DNA of 64,000 nucleotides from DYJB01 sp963777165 (GTDB lineage Bacteria > Chloroflexota > Anaerolineae > Anaerolineales > E44-bin32): the NCBI GenBank assembly GCA_963777165.1, contig CAVZPO010000002.1, positions 186,001 through 250,000 on the forward strand, in the 5' to 3' direction. Made by a program: the position numbers and the translations under genes. The notes beneath the pieces were generated by a model. It did no database searches, had not been told where the DNA came from, and saw only the letters and a program-made list of their open reading frames with translations. Below are positions 1 through 7,630 of this stretch, piece after piece; the stretch's first letter is position 1; each line of letters starts with the position of its first letter.

Positions 1-1
1 G

Positions 2-886
2 CTGGGCGTTCCGCCGAAGGAAGCACCGGGCTACCTGGTTCGCGAGAAGGGCGACCGCGTGGAGATGGGCGATACGATCGCCGGGCCGGTGGGTGTCGCC
101 CGCCGGACGGTGCGTGCCCCGGCCGACGGCCGCGTGGTCGCCATCGAGGGCAGCCGCGTGCTGTTCGAGGTGCGCGGCGAGCCGATCGGCCTCAGGGCCG
201 GCATGCCGGCCATGGTGGTGGCCTCGGACGGGACCCAGTCGGTGACGCTGGAAACTACGGCGGCGCTGGTGCAGGGCATCTGGGGCAACGGCCGGCAGGA
301 TTTCGGCGTGATGCGCACCCTCGGCAGCGGACCGGCGGCGCGGATGCAGACCGACATGCTCGATATCAACCTGCGCGGCGCCGTGCTGATCGGCGGGACC
401 TGCGATCAGCCTGCCCCGCTGCACCAGGCGACTGAACTGATGGTGCGTGGGATCGTCCTTGGCTCGATCACCTCCGACCTGATCCCCGTGGCACTTCGCC
501 TGCCGTACCCGCTGATGATCACTGAGGGCTTCGGCCAGCTGCCGATGAACACGGTCGCCTACGGGATGCTGACGGGGAACGTCGGGCGGGATGCCGCCGT
601 CGACGCCCGCCCTGGGGACCGCTACAGCTACCAGCGCCCCGAAGTCATCATCCCGATGCCGACCAGCCGGCAGGCGGATGTTCCCGACGACGTCATCCCG
701 CTGACGGCGGGCGTGCGCGTGCGCGTGCTCCGGGCGCCGTTCCACGGCGCGATCGGCATCGTGCGCGACCTGCCGGTCAAGGCCGCCGACTTTCCGAGCG
801 GGCTGCTCGCCCGCAGTGCAGCCGTCGAGATTGAGGGTCTGGGGAATCGGATGATCCCTCTGGCCAATCTGGAAGTCATCCAGTAG
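2..886 (+). CDS. Unknown protein, C-terminal part (5' end outside window)
   Basis: The frame is open to the left edge, so the protein starts upstream; the GTG at 59 is only an internal candidate. About 294 residues are visible. The first 60 look like a beta-rich barrel (alternating V, G, D turns such as RAPADGRVVAIEG). The last 50 resemble a KOW-like beta barrel (RVRVLRAPFHGAIGIVRDLP). The middle contains a GTCDQPAPLHQA stretch that I do not recognise. There is no signal peptide or membrane segment in the visible part. The next gene on the same strand starts 62 bases downstream and may be cotranscribed. No function can be assigned; I only infer a globular cytoplasmic protein. Confidence 0.7.
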   Translation: MGVPPKEAPGYLVREKGDRVEMGDTIAGPVGVARRTVRAPADGRVVAIEGSRVLFEVRGEPIGLRAGMPAMVVASDGTQSVTLETTAALVQGIWGNGRQDFGVMRTLGSGPAARMQTDMLDINLRGAVLIGGTCDQPAPLHQATELMVRGIVLGSITSDLIPVALRLPYPLMITEGFGQLPMNTVAYGMLTGNVGRDAAVDARPGDRYSYQRPEVIIPMPTSRQADVPDDVIPLTAGVRVRVLRAPFHGAIGIVRDLPVKAADFPSGLLARSAAVEIEGLGNRMIPLANLEVIQ

Positions 887-948
887 ACCGTGCCCCGGCG
901 CCGGACCACGAAGGGCGTCGTCAGGACATGGCGTGAGGAGAAGCGACA

Positions 949-1494
949 ATGGCAGAAGACTTCGAGGTCGGTAGCGCACCGCCGGAGGAATCGTCCAACC
1001 GGACCTTCGTGTTCGCCGCGGCGGCGGTGGGCGGATTGCTCGTCCTGAGCATGGTCTGCCTGGCGCTGTATGCGCTGGTGGTGGCGCCGCGCCAGCAGGA
1101 GTCGCGCAACGCGCAGGCGACCCAGATCATCTTGGACAACACCAAGACGGCCGGATCGCTGACGCAGACGGCGGCCGCCCTGCACCCTACCAACACCCGG
1201 GCGCCGACGCGCACGCCGGTACCGTCGGCCACCGCCACGCCTACGGCGGTCGTCGTCGTGGCGTCACCGACGTCAACGCCGCAATCGACGATTGACCCGG
1301 GCATCGCCACGGCGATCGCCCAAGCGACGCTGGCAGCCGCGCAGGGCGGTGGCGGAGGCACGCCGACCGCCACGGCGCTCCCCAGCACGGGCTTCGCCGA
1401 CGAGGTCGGATTGCCCGGGCTGGTGCTGTTGGGCGTACTGCTGGTCGTGGTGGTGATCGTCTCCCGCCAGCTGCGGATGCGCTCGACGACCTAG
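949..1494 (+). CDS. Two-TM protein with LPSTG-type C-terminal sorting signal
   Basis: 181 residues. An N-terminal membrane segment (about residues 20-45) is followed by a Thr/Pro-rich linker with PTRTPVPSATATPT, a run of five Gly, then LPSTGF at about 144-149, a hydrophobic span and a short basic tail (RQLRMRS). The last three elements match the layout of a sortase sorting signal. The N-terminus lacks a cleavable signal peptide and looks like an anchor, so the protein may instead be a membrane hairpin. A purine-rich GGAGAAG lies just upstream of the ATG. No sortase gene is in the window. Function unknown. Confidence 0.8.
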   Translation: MAEDFEVGSAPPEESSNRTFVFAAAAVGGLLVLSMVCLALYALVVAPRQQESRNAQATQIILDNTKTAGSLTQTAAALHPTNTRAPTRTPVPSATATPTAVVVVASPTSTPQSTIDPGIATAIAQATLAAAQGGGGGTPTATALPSTGFADEVGLPGLVLLGVLLVVVVIVSRQLRMRSTT

Positions 1495-1587
1495 GCGTGC
1501 CGCCCGTTCGAGTGCACGCTTGCGTCTCATCCCGGCAGGGTCAACCTTGCGTTGGCCCTGCCGTCGCGTCGTGATGGGGGATCGCCG

Positions 1588-2904
1588 ATGGCCGTCCTGC
1601 CCTACGAGAGCCTTGCCCGCCGGGTTCTGACCGATCTGTCCGCCGGACGATGTGCGGCGCTGGTCGGCCTGAGCAACACCGGCAAATCGACGCTGATGCG
1701 CGCCCTCTCCGGGCAAACCGCCGAGCGCATCTACGCCAAGCTGTGCGGCCGGCGGGCGGTCATGATCTACGTCGACTGCAACCGGGCGGTGGCCATCTCG
1801 GCCCAGGGCTTCTACGAGGTCGTCCTGCGATCGCTGCTCGAAGCGCTGGCCGACCAGGTGGCGCTGGATATCAATGCCACGCTCCGCGCTCACCACCAGG
1901 AAGTCACCGACGCCGCCACGGCCTTCAATGCTTCGCTGTCGTTCAACCTGGCGCTCACCGATCTGTGCGAGCACCTGGGGCGCGACTTGTGTCTGCTGAT
2001 CGACGAATTCGACGAGCTGTACACGACGCTGGATGACCGCGCCCTGCTGAACCTGCGGGCGCTGCGCGACCGCTTCAAGGATCGGCTGGGATATGTGACC
2101 GCCACGCTGCGCGTGCTCCCCGACCTGCGCGGCAGCACGGTGGAAGACGAATTCGCCGAGATGTTCGCCCGCTCGACCTACCCGATGCCGCCGCTGGACG
2201 ATGACGAAGCGCGACAGATCCTCGGCTCGCTGAACATCCCCGGCCTGGGTACCAAGCGCGTGGCGGCCTGCCTCGAGTTGGCCGGCGGGCACCTGGGGCT
2301 CCTGGTGGCGGCGGCGCAGGTCGTCGCCGGGATGGAGACCGAGCAGCTCGGGGACGCGCTCCAGGTTGTCGGCCTGGAACCGACGCCGCGCGCCGAATGT
2401 CTCAAGATTTGGAACCAGTTGACGCCCGAGGAGCAGGAGGCGATCATCAGCCTGGCGGTGGAGCCGGCCAGCAGCCTGCCTCCCCAGCAGTTGGAGCACC
2501 TCGAGTCACTCGGTCTGCTGCGCGCCAATCGGCCCTTCTCGCCAATCTTCGAGGCGTTCGTCACGCGCCGGCTGCGCGGGCCGGAGACGCCCGCCGCCGG
2601 GGTTCGCCTGGACCCCGATTCCGGCGACGTGTGGGTGGACGAGGTCCGCATCCCCGTGCTGACCGACCTCGAGTACAAGCTGCTGCAGCTCCTGCACGGG
2701 CGGCGCGACAAACTAACCGACAAATACCAGATCGTGACGGCCGTGTGGGGCGAAGGCTACCTGGACGAGATCGACGACGCCCGGGTGGAGAAGCTCGTCA
2801 GCCGCTTGCGGAGCAAGATCGAGCAGGACCCGGCCAACCCGCGCTACCTGATCACCCAGCGCGGCCGAGGATACAAGCTCCTCTCCCGGCCGCGAGCTGA
2901 GTGA
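1588..2904 (+). CDS. AAA/STAND-type ATPase with C-terminal OmpR-like winged helix
   Basis: 438 residues. Residues 1-250 form a P-loop ATPase: Walker A GLSNTGKST at 27-35 and Walker B LCLLIDEFDE near 140. A helical region follows. About residues 335-435 form a winged helix of the OmpR C-terminal type (LTDLEYKLLQLL, then YQIVTAVWGE, VEKLVSRLRSKIE, ending RGRGYKL). A protein with this order is likely an ATP-dependent DNA-binding regulator, possibly sensing through the middle region; there is no receiver domain. The ATG at 1588 with GGGGGA nine bases upstream is preferred to the in-frame TTG at 1552. The gene stands alone between the LPSTG gene and a convergent peroxiredoxin, so its target is unknown. 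Confidence 0.85.
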   Translation: MAVLPYESLARRVLTDLSAGRCAALVGLSNTGKSTLMRALSGQTAERIYAKLCGRRAVMIYVDCNRAVAISAQGFYEVVLRSLLEALADQVALDINATLRAHHQEVTDAATAFNASLSFNLALTDLCEHLGRDLCLLIDEFDELYTTLDDRALLNLRALRDRFKDRLGYVTATLRVLPDLRGSTVEDEFAEMFARSTYPMPPLDDDEARQILGSLNIPGLGTKRVAACLELAGGHLGLLVAAAQVVAGMETEQLGDALQVVGLEPTPRAECLKIWNQLTPEEQEAIISLAVEPASSLPPQQLEHLESLGLLRANRPFSPIFEAFVTRRLRGPETPAAGVRLDPDSGDVWVDEVRIPVLTDLEYKLLQLLHGRRDKLTDKYQIVTAVWGEGYLDEIDDARVEKLVSRLRSKIEQDPANPRYLITQRGRGYKLLSRPRAE

Positions 2905-3058
2905 CGGGGCTCGTCCTCGCCAGCTCTCCGCTGAGGTCCCACCCCTTGGTTGCTGCACAACCCGCCGGCCGGAACAGGCAGGGTGGGGACGTCCGAGAGG
3001 GCCCAACCTTGGGAGGCGAGCGCAGCCGACTGGCGGTCCGGACGGTCGGTTGATTTTC

Positions 3059-3520
3059 CTACGGCCGGACTTCCTTCAACGCGGCCAGGATCTCCGTGCT
3101 GTGTCCCTGCGGTTTCACTTGCTCGAAGACATGGGCGATCTTCCCGTCCGGGGCGATCAGAAACGTCGTCCGCAGGACGCCCATGCGCTCCTTCCGCATT
3201 CCCCAGGCGCCATAGGCCTCCAGAACCGAATGGTCCTCGTCAGCCAGCAGCGAGAAGGGCAGCTGGTACTTCTCCTTGAACCTGACGTGCGAGGCGACGG
3301 AATCGGGGCTGACGCCAAGGATGGTGACGCCGGCCTGCCGGTAGGCGTCATAGTCGTCCCGAATGCTGCACGACTCAGCCGTACACCCGCTGGTGTCATC
3401 TCTTGGATAGAAATACAGGACCACCGGACCACCCCGCAGGGCGCTAAGGCTCACTGAGTCTCCCGTGTCGGAAGTCAGAGTGAAATCCGGGGCCACCTCT
3501 CCGACCTTTGGCATAGCCAT
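3059..3520 (-). CDS. bcp: Peroxiredoxin, BCP/PrxQ type
   Basis: 153 residues, the usual length for bacterioferritin comigratory protein. It reduces peroxides with thiol reductants in the cytoplasm. The thioredoxin-fold core shows YFYPRDDTSGCTAESC: peroxidatic Cys46 and, five residues later, resolving Cys51, the spacing of atypical two-Cys PrxQ enzymes. The longer frame to 3661 is rejected because GGAGGTGGGCAA stands directly before the ATG at 3520. It is convergent with the ATPase gene and borders the repeat-bearing island on its other side. Confidence 0.93.
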   Translation of the reverse strand: MAMPKVGEVAPDFTLTSDTGDSVSLSALRGGPVVLYFYPRDDTSGCTAESCSIRDDYDAYRQAGVTILGVSPDSVASHVRFKEKYQLPFSLLADEDHSVLEAYGAWGMRKERMGVLRTTFLIAPDGKIAHVFEQVKPQGHSTEILAALKEVRP

Positions 3521-3792
3521 TTGCCCACCTCCACTAATTGTGACATGTGGAATCGTACCATTGACTGCAGCCTTGGCAGCGTGGGATGGGGAGCGGTCGA
3601 CTTGCCGCCGGCACCGCAGACCCCGGGCGCATGCCTGCTCCCTCAGGGGAGAACGAACCATGGCAACACGTGCCTCGCGTAACCACCGACCCGCCTGTCT
3701 CGCGGTATCAACCTGCCTCAGCGGCCTCGGCCTGCGGTCCGAACCGTCCCCATCTCCTGTCGGGGTGACCTACCGGCGAGAGAGGGGAGTTG

Positions 3793-3798
3793 TAGAAT
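3793..3798 (+). promoter_or_regulatory. Candidate -10 box TAGAAT before the first island gene
   Basis: TAGAAT lies 31 bases upstream of the ATG at 3830. I see no convincing -35 at 17 bases. It is the same hexamer used by several other promoters in this window, which is the main support. The 3521-3792 gap otherwise holds only the peroxiredoxin 5' region and nothing else I can name. Confidence 0.4.
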
Positions 3799-3829
3799 CA
3801 TCTCTCAGGCGGATGCGCGTTTGTGGGCA

Positions 3830-4679
3830 ATGGATAAGGAAGGCGCGACGATTGATGTGCGGACGGCTCGGGCCCTTCACTTGGTCTCGGCGCTTGTCTT
3901 CGCCTATGCGATAGTCTTCACCCTGTTTTTCTTCGTCAACAAGGGACATCCCTTCGTTGAAGACAACCCTTTTGCCACGGACCCCTACGATGCTGTTGGA
4001 TCGTTCGCCTTCCAAGTGGGGTTGGTGGTTGGCGTGCTGACCTATGCCCGTTCCCTGAGGCTGCAGTCCGAGTTCTCTCTGGCTGCAAGGGTCCGCTTGA
4101 TCCTGCGAGGCAACGCCGTCGTTCTTTCAGCAGCCCTGGTCACTCTCCTTGCAGATGCGGTGGCCGAAGCCACACGGTCGACACTTCCATCCTATTGGGG
4201 TCGGGTCCTCCAGTGGCAGCTGATCCTCATGTCCGTACTGTGCGTCGCCTGCGGAATGCTGCTCGTGATCCTTGCGCGCCGAGTTCCCTGGGCCTCGCCC
4301 CCCGGAGAACTTGACCCTGGCAGACGCCATCGATGACCTGTGGGCGCTTGTCCGGATTCCGTCCCGGCATCTGAGGCGTGTCCTTCCCCGTCCGCTCTTC
4401 GATTCCATATTACGCTTTGACTGCGGCATGGTATTGTCCAGAGTTCCGTGGCTCAACCCGAGGCTCCACCCCTGGCGGCTTGCGTACGGCGTCGGCATCC
4501 TGGCAGGGGTAGGACTCGCGGCCGCGCAGTTGCGGGAGGGGCTCCCGCCCAGTCTGAAAGTGGGGTTGGAGGTTACGATCGTTCTCGCGGGTGGTGAGTT
4601 CTTGGCTGTGCTGCTGGGGTTCGCCGTCCTGGGTGGGTATCTCGGTTTGCGACCTCCGGTGAGGCGGATCGGTGGATGA
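3830..4679 (+). CDS. Small multi-TM membrane protein, frameshifted
   Basis: Two overlapping frames, to 4336 and from about 4272, read as one protein if one base is adjusted at the run of six C at 4298-4303. The first frame then joins the segment PPENLTLADAIDDLW of the second. The product would have about 280 residues with at least five hydrophobic segments (LVSALVFAYAIVFTLFFF near the start, two or three in the middle, two near the end) and no recognisable motif. It is the first gene of the plus-strand island and ends 15 bases before repeat copy A. Function unknown. The alternative is two overlapping genes, which I find less likely because the second frame has no ribosome binding site. Confidence 0.6.
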
Positions 4680-4694
4680 AGAGCGGCATCCCGT

Positions 4695-5080
4695 CCGCCT
4701 CACAACTCGCTGAAGCCCTGGAAGAGCACCAGCCCGTCAGAGTCCGCGGAGGCCTACGGCACGACCTTCGGCGCTGGGGAACGCACGCCCCGCCAACGAC
4801 GCGGGGCCTTCGGCGGGGCATGCGGCGGGGCCTGCGGCGGGACCCCGGTAAGGACATCCGGGGCGAACGGCCTTCGGCGGCCTCCGGCGGTCTTCGACCC
4901 TGGAAGAACCTCCAGGACCTTCGGCTGACCCGGCGGGCAGGGGCTTGGGATGGGCGATCTGGCCCGCCGGCACGACGCAAGAATTCTTGGCGAACCAGCC
5001 CGCTTCCGCCGGACAGCTTCTCACAGACGACGTGGGACAACGAGCGCAGGATCTTCGATGAGCTTGAGGCCGTTGGGCGG
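4695..5080 (+). repeat. Island repeat copy A (attC-like candidate)
   Basis: 386 bases starting CCGCCTCACAACTCGCTG and ending GAGGCCGTTGGGCGG. The 3' end holds GTTGGGC (5072-5078), a fit to the GTTRRRY core of integron attC sites. The 5' end holds GCCTCAC (4697-4703), five of seven matches to its inverse. Inner arms CTGAAGCCC and GAGCTTGAG are partly complementary. A 33-base block (4785-4817) is identical in copy D, and it contains the hairpin GCCCCGC/GCGGGGC. CCCCGG/CCGGGG around GGTAAGGACATC recurs in copy C. It is longer than a normal attC. The first bases also pair with the end of the upstream gene (GTGAGGCGGA 4659-4668 with TCCGCCTCAC 4694-4703). Confidence 0.75.
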
Positions 5081-5186
5081 TCCTTCGGGCTAATCCGACC
5101 GTCCATTCAAGAGCAACATCCACAGCAGCGAACTCATCACGCGGCATGACAATCGAATTGCTGGCCCGAGGGCAGATCTGGTTGGC

Positions 5187-5192
5187 TATAAT
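5187..5192 (+). promoter_or_regulatory. Candidate -10 box TATAAT before the glyoxalase-fold gene
   Basis: A perfect TATAAT lies 64 bases upstream of the ATG at 5256, in the short stretch between repeat copy A and the gene. A good -35 is not obvious; TTGCTG lies 23 bases away. If real, the cassette carries its own promoter. Confidence 0.4.
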
Positions 5193-5255
5193 GGGATCAG
5201 GGTAAGTTTCCCGGGACGGTTTCCCTTCCTGGCAACTAGAGAGGATTGGCGCAGA

Positions 5256-5615
5256 ATGTTGAATTTGAACTCCGTCATGATCGGAACGAAACAACCAGCG
5301 GCGTTGGCGGCTTTTTATGAGGACGTCTTTGGAAAGCCGGCGGACATGATCGACAAAGACAATGGTTTTTGGGGGTGGCGAATGGGAAGTGCGCTCCTCT
5401 CAGTCTTGGAGCATTCCGCCATGGTGGGTAGCGCCAAAGAGCCTGGCCGCGTGATGTTCAATTTCGAAACAGGGCAAGTCAAAGAGGAGTTTGAGCGGAT
5501 CAAGGCTCTGGGCGGCGCGGTCATCAAAGCGCCGTATACGATGGGAGAGGGATGGATCGCGACGTTAGCTGACCCGGATGGGAATTACTTTCAACTGCTG
5601 AGTCCGATGGGATAG
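5256..5615 (+). CDS. Glyoxalase/VOC-fold protein
   Basis: 119 residues, one VOC module (two beta-alpha-beta-beta-beta units). It begins with a strand and AALAAFYEDVFGKPADM and ends TLADPDGNYFQLLSP, the usual VOC ending. The N-terminal metal-binding His of glyoxalase I is not at its usual place in the first strand, so a lyase function is not supported; binding of a small molecule or drug is another known role. AGAGAGGATTGG precedes the ATG. The base composition is visibly lower in GC than its neighbours, which suggests a separate origin. It sits between repeat copies A and B. Confidence 0.88.
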   Translation: MLNLNSVMIGTKQPAALAAFYEDVFGKPADMIDKDNGFWGWRMGSALLSVLEHSAMVGSAKEPGRVMFNFETGQVKEEFERIKALGGAVIKAPYTMGEGWIATLADPDGNYFQLLSPMG

Positions 5616-5754
5616 CCAGGCGTCTTGCGACTCGGCTGAAGTGGACAGGGCCGTAACGGCAGTCGTTCAAACGGCGAAGGACGACACGATGATTGTGCGG
5701 CGGGGAAGTTCGTTGCGGTAGGGATTGCAGATTCCCCTATCGCGCAGGAATGTG

Positions 5755-5964
5755 CCGCCCAATAACTCGCTGAAGCCCTGACGAACACCCGGACCTCCGG
5801 CTGACCCCGCGGGCTGGGGTTTTGGGCGGGGCGGCCTTGCCCGTCGGCATGTGCGAGAATTTGTAGCGAGCAGCCCGCTTTCGCCGGACAGCTTCCCGCA
5901 TACAACATGGTGCCTTGTCCTGCAACGAGCGCAGGATCTTCGACAGCTCGAGGCCGTTGGGCGG
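5755..5964 (+). repeat. Island repeat copy B (attC-like candidate)
   Basis: 210 bases, the shortest full copy. It starts CCGCCCAATAACTCGCTG and ends GAGGCCGTTGGGCGG. Its outer heptamers GCCCAAT (5757-5763) and GTTGGGC (5956-5962) are complementary at six of seven positions. The 5' 26 bases and the 3' 35 bases match copy A closely, while the middle is shorter. It begins 139 bases after the glyoxalase-fold gene and ends 42 bases before the next start codon. Confidence 0.75.
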
Positions 5965-6006
5965 CACCGTGAGTGTCGCACATGCGTTAAGGGAGTTGGA
6001 ACAGCG

Positions 6007-6414
6007 ATGCCTCCCAAGATCAGCCGACCGGTCGCGCAGCGACTTCGCCATGAGCTCGTCATCTGGCTCACCACCGTCAGACACGACGGCATGCCCCAGC
6101 CAACACCCGTCTGGTTTCTCTGGGATGGGGATAGCTTCCTCGTCTACAGCAAGCCCAATACCCGGAAGCTGCGCAACATCGCCCACGACTCCAGGGTTGC
6201 GCTTAATCTGAATTGCGACGAGTGGGGCTCCAAAGTTGTGGTGATTGCCGGCGAGGCCTCGATTGACCGAGCCGCCCCGCCCGCCAATCGAAACGCAGCT
6301 TACGCCAGGAAGTATCGCGAGGGCATTGCGCAGATCGAGATGACGCCGGAGAGCATGGCCAGCGAATATGGCGTCGCCATTCGAGTCAAACCTATCCATG
6401 TGCGCCAAGAGTAG
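6007..6414 (+). CDS. PPOX-fold (pyridoxamine 5'-phosphate oxidase-like / F420-dependent) protein
   Basis: 135 residues with a split-barrel flavin-binding fold. Recognisable parts are LTTVRHDGMPQPTPVWFLWDGDSFLVYS, SKPNTRKLRNIAHDSRVALNL and the later VVIAGEASI strand, as in small PPOX proteins of the F420/FMN-binding families. Such enzymes reduce small substrates or bind cofactor; the substrate is not predictable. The ATG at 6007 with AGGGAG 12 bases upstream is chosen over an open frame that runs back into repeat copy B. It is a single gene between repeat copies B and C. Confidence 0.88.
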   Translation: MPPKISRPVAQRLRHELVIWLTTVRHDGMPQPTPVWFLWDGDSFLVYSKPNTRKLRNIAHDSRVALNLNCDEWGSKVVVIAGEASIDRAAPPANRNAAYARKYREGIAQIEMTPESMASEYGVAIRVKPIHVRQE

Positions 6415-6452
6415 TGGCCCTATTCCTTCGGTGGAAGTCATGCAGGCTGGTG

Positions 6453-6830
6453 CCGCCCATCAACTCGCAGCGGCTCCGGGAGGTCACCCCCGCCCAAGCC
6501 GCCCCGCCATCGACTCCCCGCAAAGAAGGCCTCGCAAAGAACGCGGGACCTTCGGCGGGACCCCGGTAAGGACATCCGGGGCGAACGGCCTCCGGCGGGA
6601 CTCCGGTAAAGACATCCGGGGCGAACGGTCTTCGGCGGCCTCCGGCGGCCTTCGGTGGTCTTCGACCCTGGAAAACCTCCAGGACCTTCGGCTGACACGG
6701 CGGGTCGGTCATTCGGGGGTGCTTGTCTTGCGCGCTGGTATGCCCTAGAAGTCCCTGAAGGTCCGCCGGCTTCAGTCAGGCAGCTTCCCACAAACTTCGT
6801 GGGACCTTGGCTCTCGTGGCCGTTGGGCGG
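6453..6830 (+). repeat. Island repeat copy C (attC-like candidate)
   Basis: 378 bases starting CCGCCCATCAACTCGC and ending GTGGCCGTTGGGCGG. Outer heptamers are GCCCATC (6455-6461) and GTTGGGC (6822-6828). It contains two tandem, slightly diverged copies of a unit of about 40 bases around CCCCGG-TAAGGACAT-CCGGGG (about 6555-6635), which copy A has once. It starts 38 bases after the PPOX-fold gene and stops 53 bases before the DUF1003 gene. Confidence 0.75.
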
Positions 6831-6883
6831 ATCCTCCGCCCGCGGGCCGATGGATAGGTCCACCCGGGAAGGGTCTGGACAGG

Positions 6884-7492
6884 ATGCAGGATGGCGATAT
6901 GAACCCAGAGGAAACGGAACTCCCCTACGAGCCCACGCCCGCGCTGAGTGCCACGATTGAACGCTACATTCGCACGATCATCCACCTTCGACTCAAGGCC
7001 GCCCGCGAACGCACTGTTCAAGATCGGATCGCAGATGCCATCACCGGCATCTCCGGGCACATGGCGTTCGTCTACGTGCACATCGTGTGGTTCGGCATAT
7101 GGCTTCTGCTCAACACGGGATGGCTGGGCGTCCGACCCTTCGATCCGTTTCCCTATGGACTTCTCACCATGATTGTCTCCCTCGAGGCGATCTTCCTCTC
7201 GACCTTCGTCCTCATCACGCAGAATCGACTGGGCCAGGAAGCAGAGCATCGCGCCGACCTGGACCTTCATATCGACCTCCTGACCGAGTACGAGCTGACC
7301 AGGGTCCTCCGGATGCTCGACACCATCCAGGACAAGATGGGCATCCACAACGATCAGGATACGGAGCTGGCGGAGCTTGAAAGTGAGACGAACCCGGAAG
7401 AGGTGCTCGCTGAAATCGAGAGGCTCCAGCGTCGAGTCTTGAGGCCTTCCATTCCATCGGGCCGATCGAAGAAAAGCGCCACCTCCGCCTGA
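6884..7492 (+). CDS. DUF1003 membrane protein
   Basis: About 202 residues (197 if the ATG at 6899 is used; neither start has a strong ribosome binding site). After an acidic N-terminus come the DUF1003 features: DRIADAITGISGHMAFVYVH, two membrane helices (about 62-82 and 92-115) around FDPFPYGLLTMIVSLEAIFLS, then QNRLGQEAEHRADLDLHIDLL and a charged coiled-coil tail with EIERLQRR. The family is widespread and of unknown function, possibly linked to ion or metal stress. It is the last gene of the plus-strand island. Confidence 0.92.
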   Translation: MQDGDMNPEETELPYEPTPALSATIERYIRTIIHLRLKAARERTVQDRIADAITGISGHMAFVYVHIVWFGIWLLLNTGWLGVRPFDPFPYGLLTMIVSLEAIFLSTFVLITQNRLGQEAEHRADLDLHIDLLTEYELTRVLRMLDTIQDKMGIHNDQDTELAELESETNPEEVLAEIERLQRRVLRPSIPSGRSKKSATSA

Positions 7493-7499
7493 CTCCCTG

Positions 7500-7605
7500 T
7501 TGAAGTCCCGGTAGATCACGCCCGCCCGGGCCGCCCCGCACAGAACGCCCCGCACAGAGACGCCCCGCCAACGACGCGGGGCCTTCGGCGGGACCGTGAG
7601 GGTCC
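7500..7605 (+). repeat. Island repeat copy D, partial
   Basis: Follows the DUF1003 gene by 8 bases and lacks the GTTGGGC end. It shares the exact 33-base block 7560-7592 with copy A (4785-4817), including the hairpin GCCCCGC-CAACGAC-GCGGGGC. That hairpin could also act as a terminator for the DUF1003 gene and the convergent mutase gene. The island ends here. Confidence 0.6.
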
Positions 7606-7630
7606 GGGAGGTGAAGGCGCGGTTCTCGGG

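Noticed and set aside
6400..6700. CRISPR array in the repeat-rich island
   Set aside because: Repeat units are diverged, without regular spacers, and no cas gene is present.
3530..7620. Prophage or transposon as the source of the island
   Set aside because: There is no integrase, transposase, phage gene or target-site duplication visible; repeats follow each gene instead of flanking the whole island.
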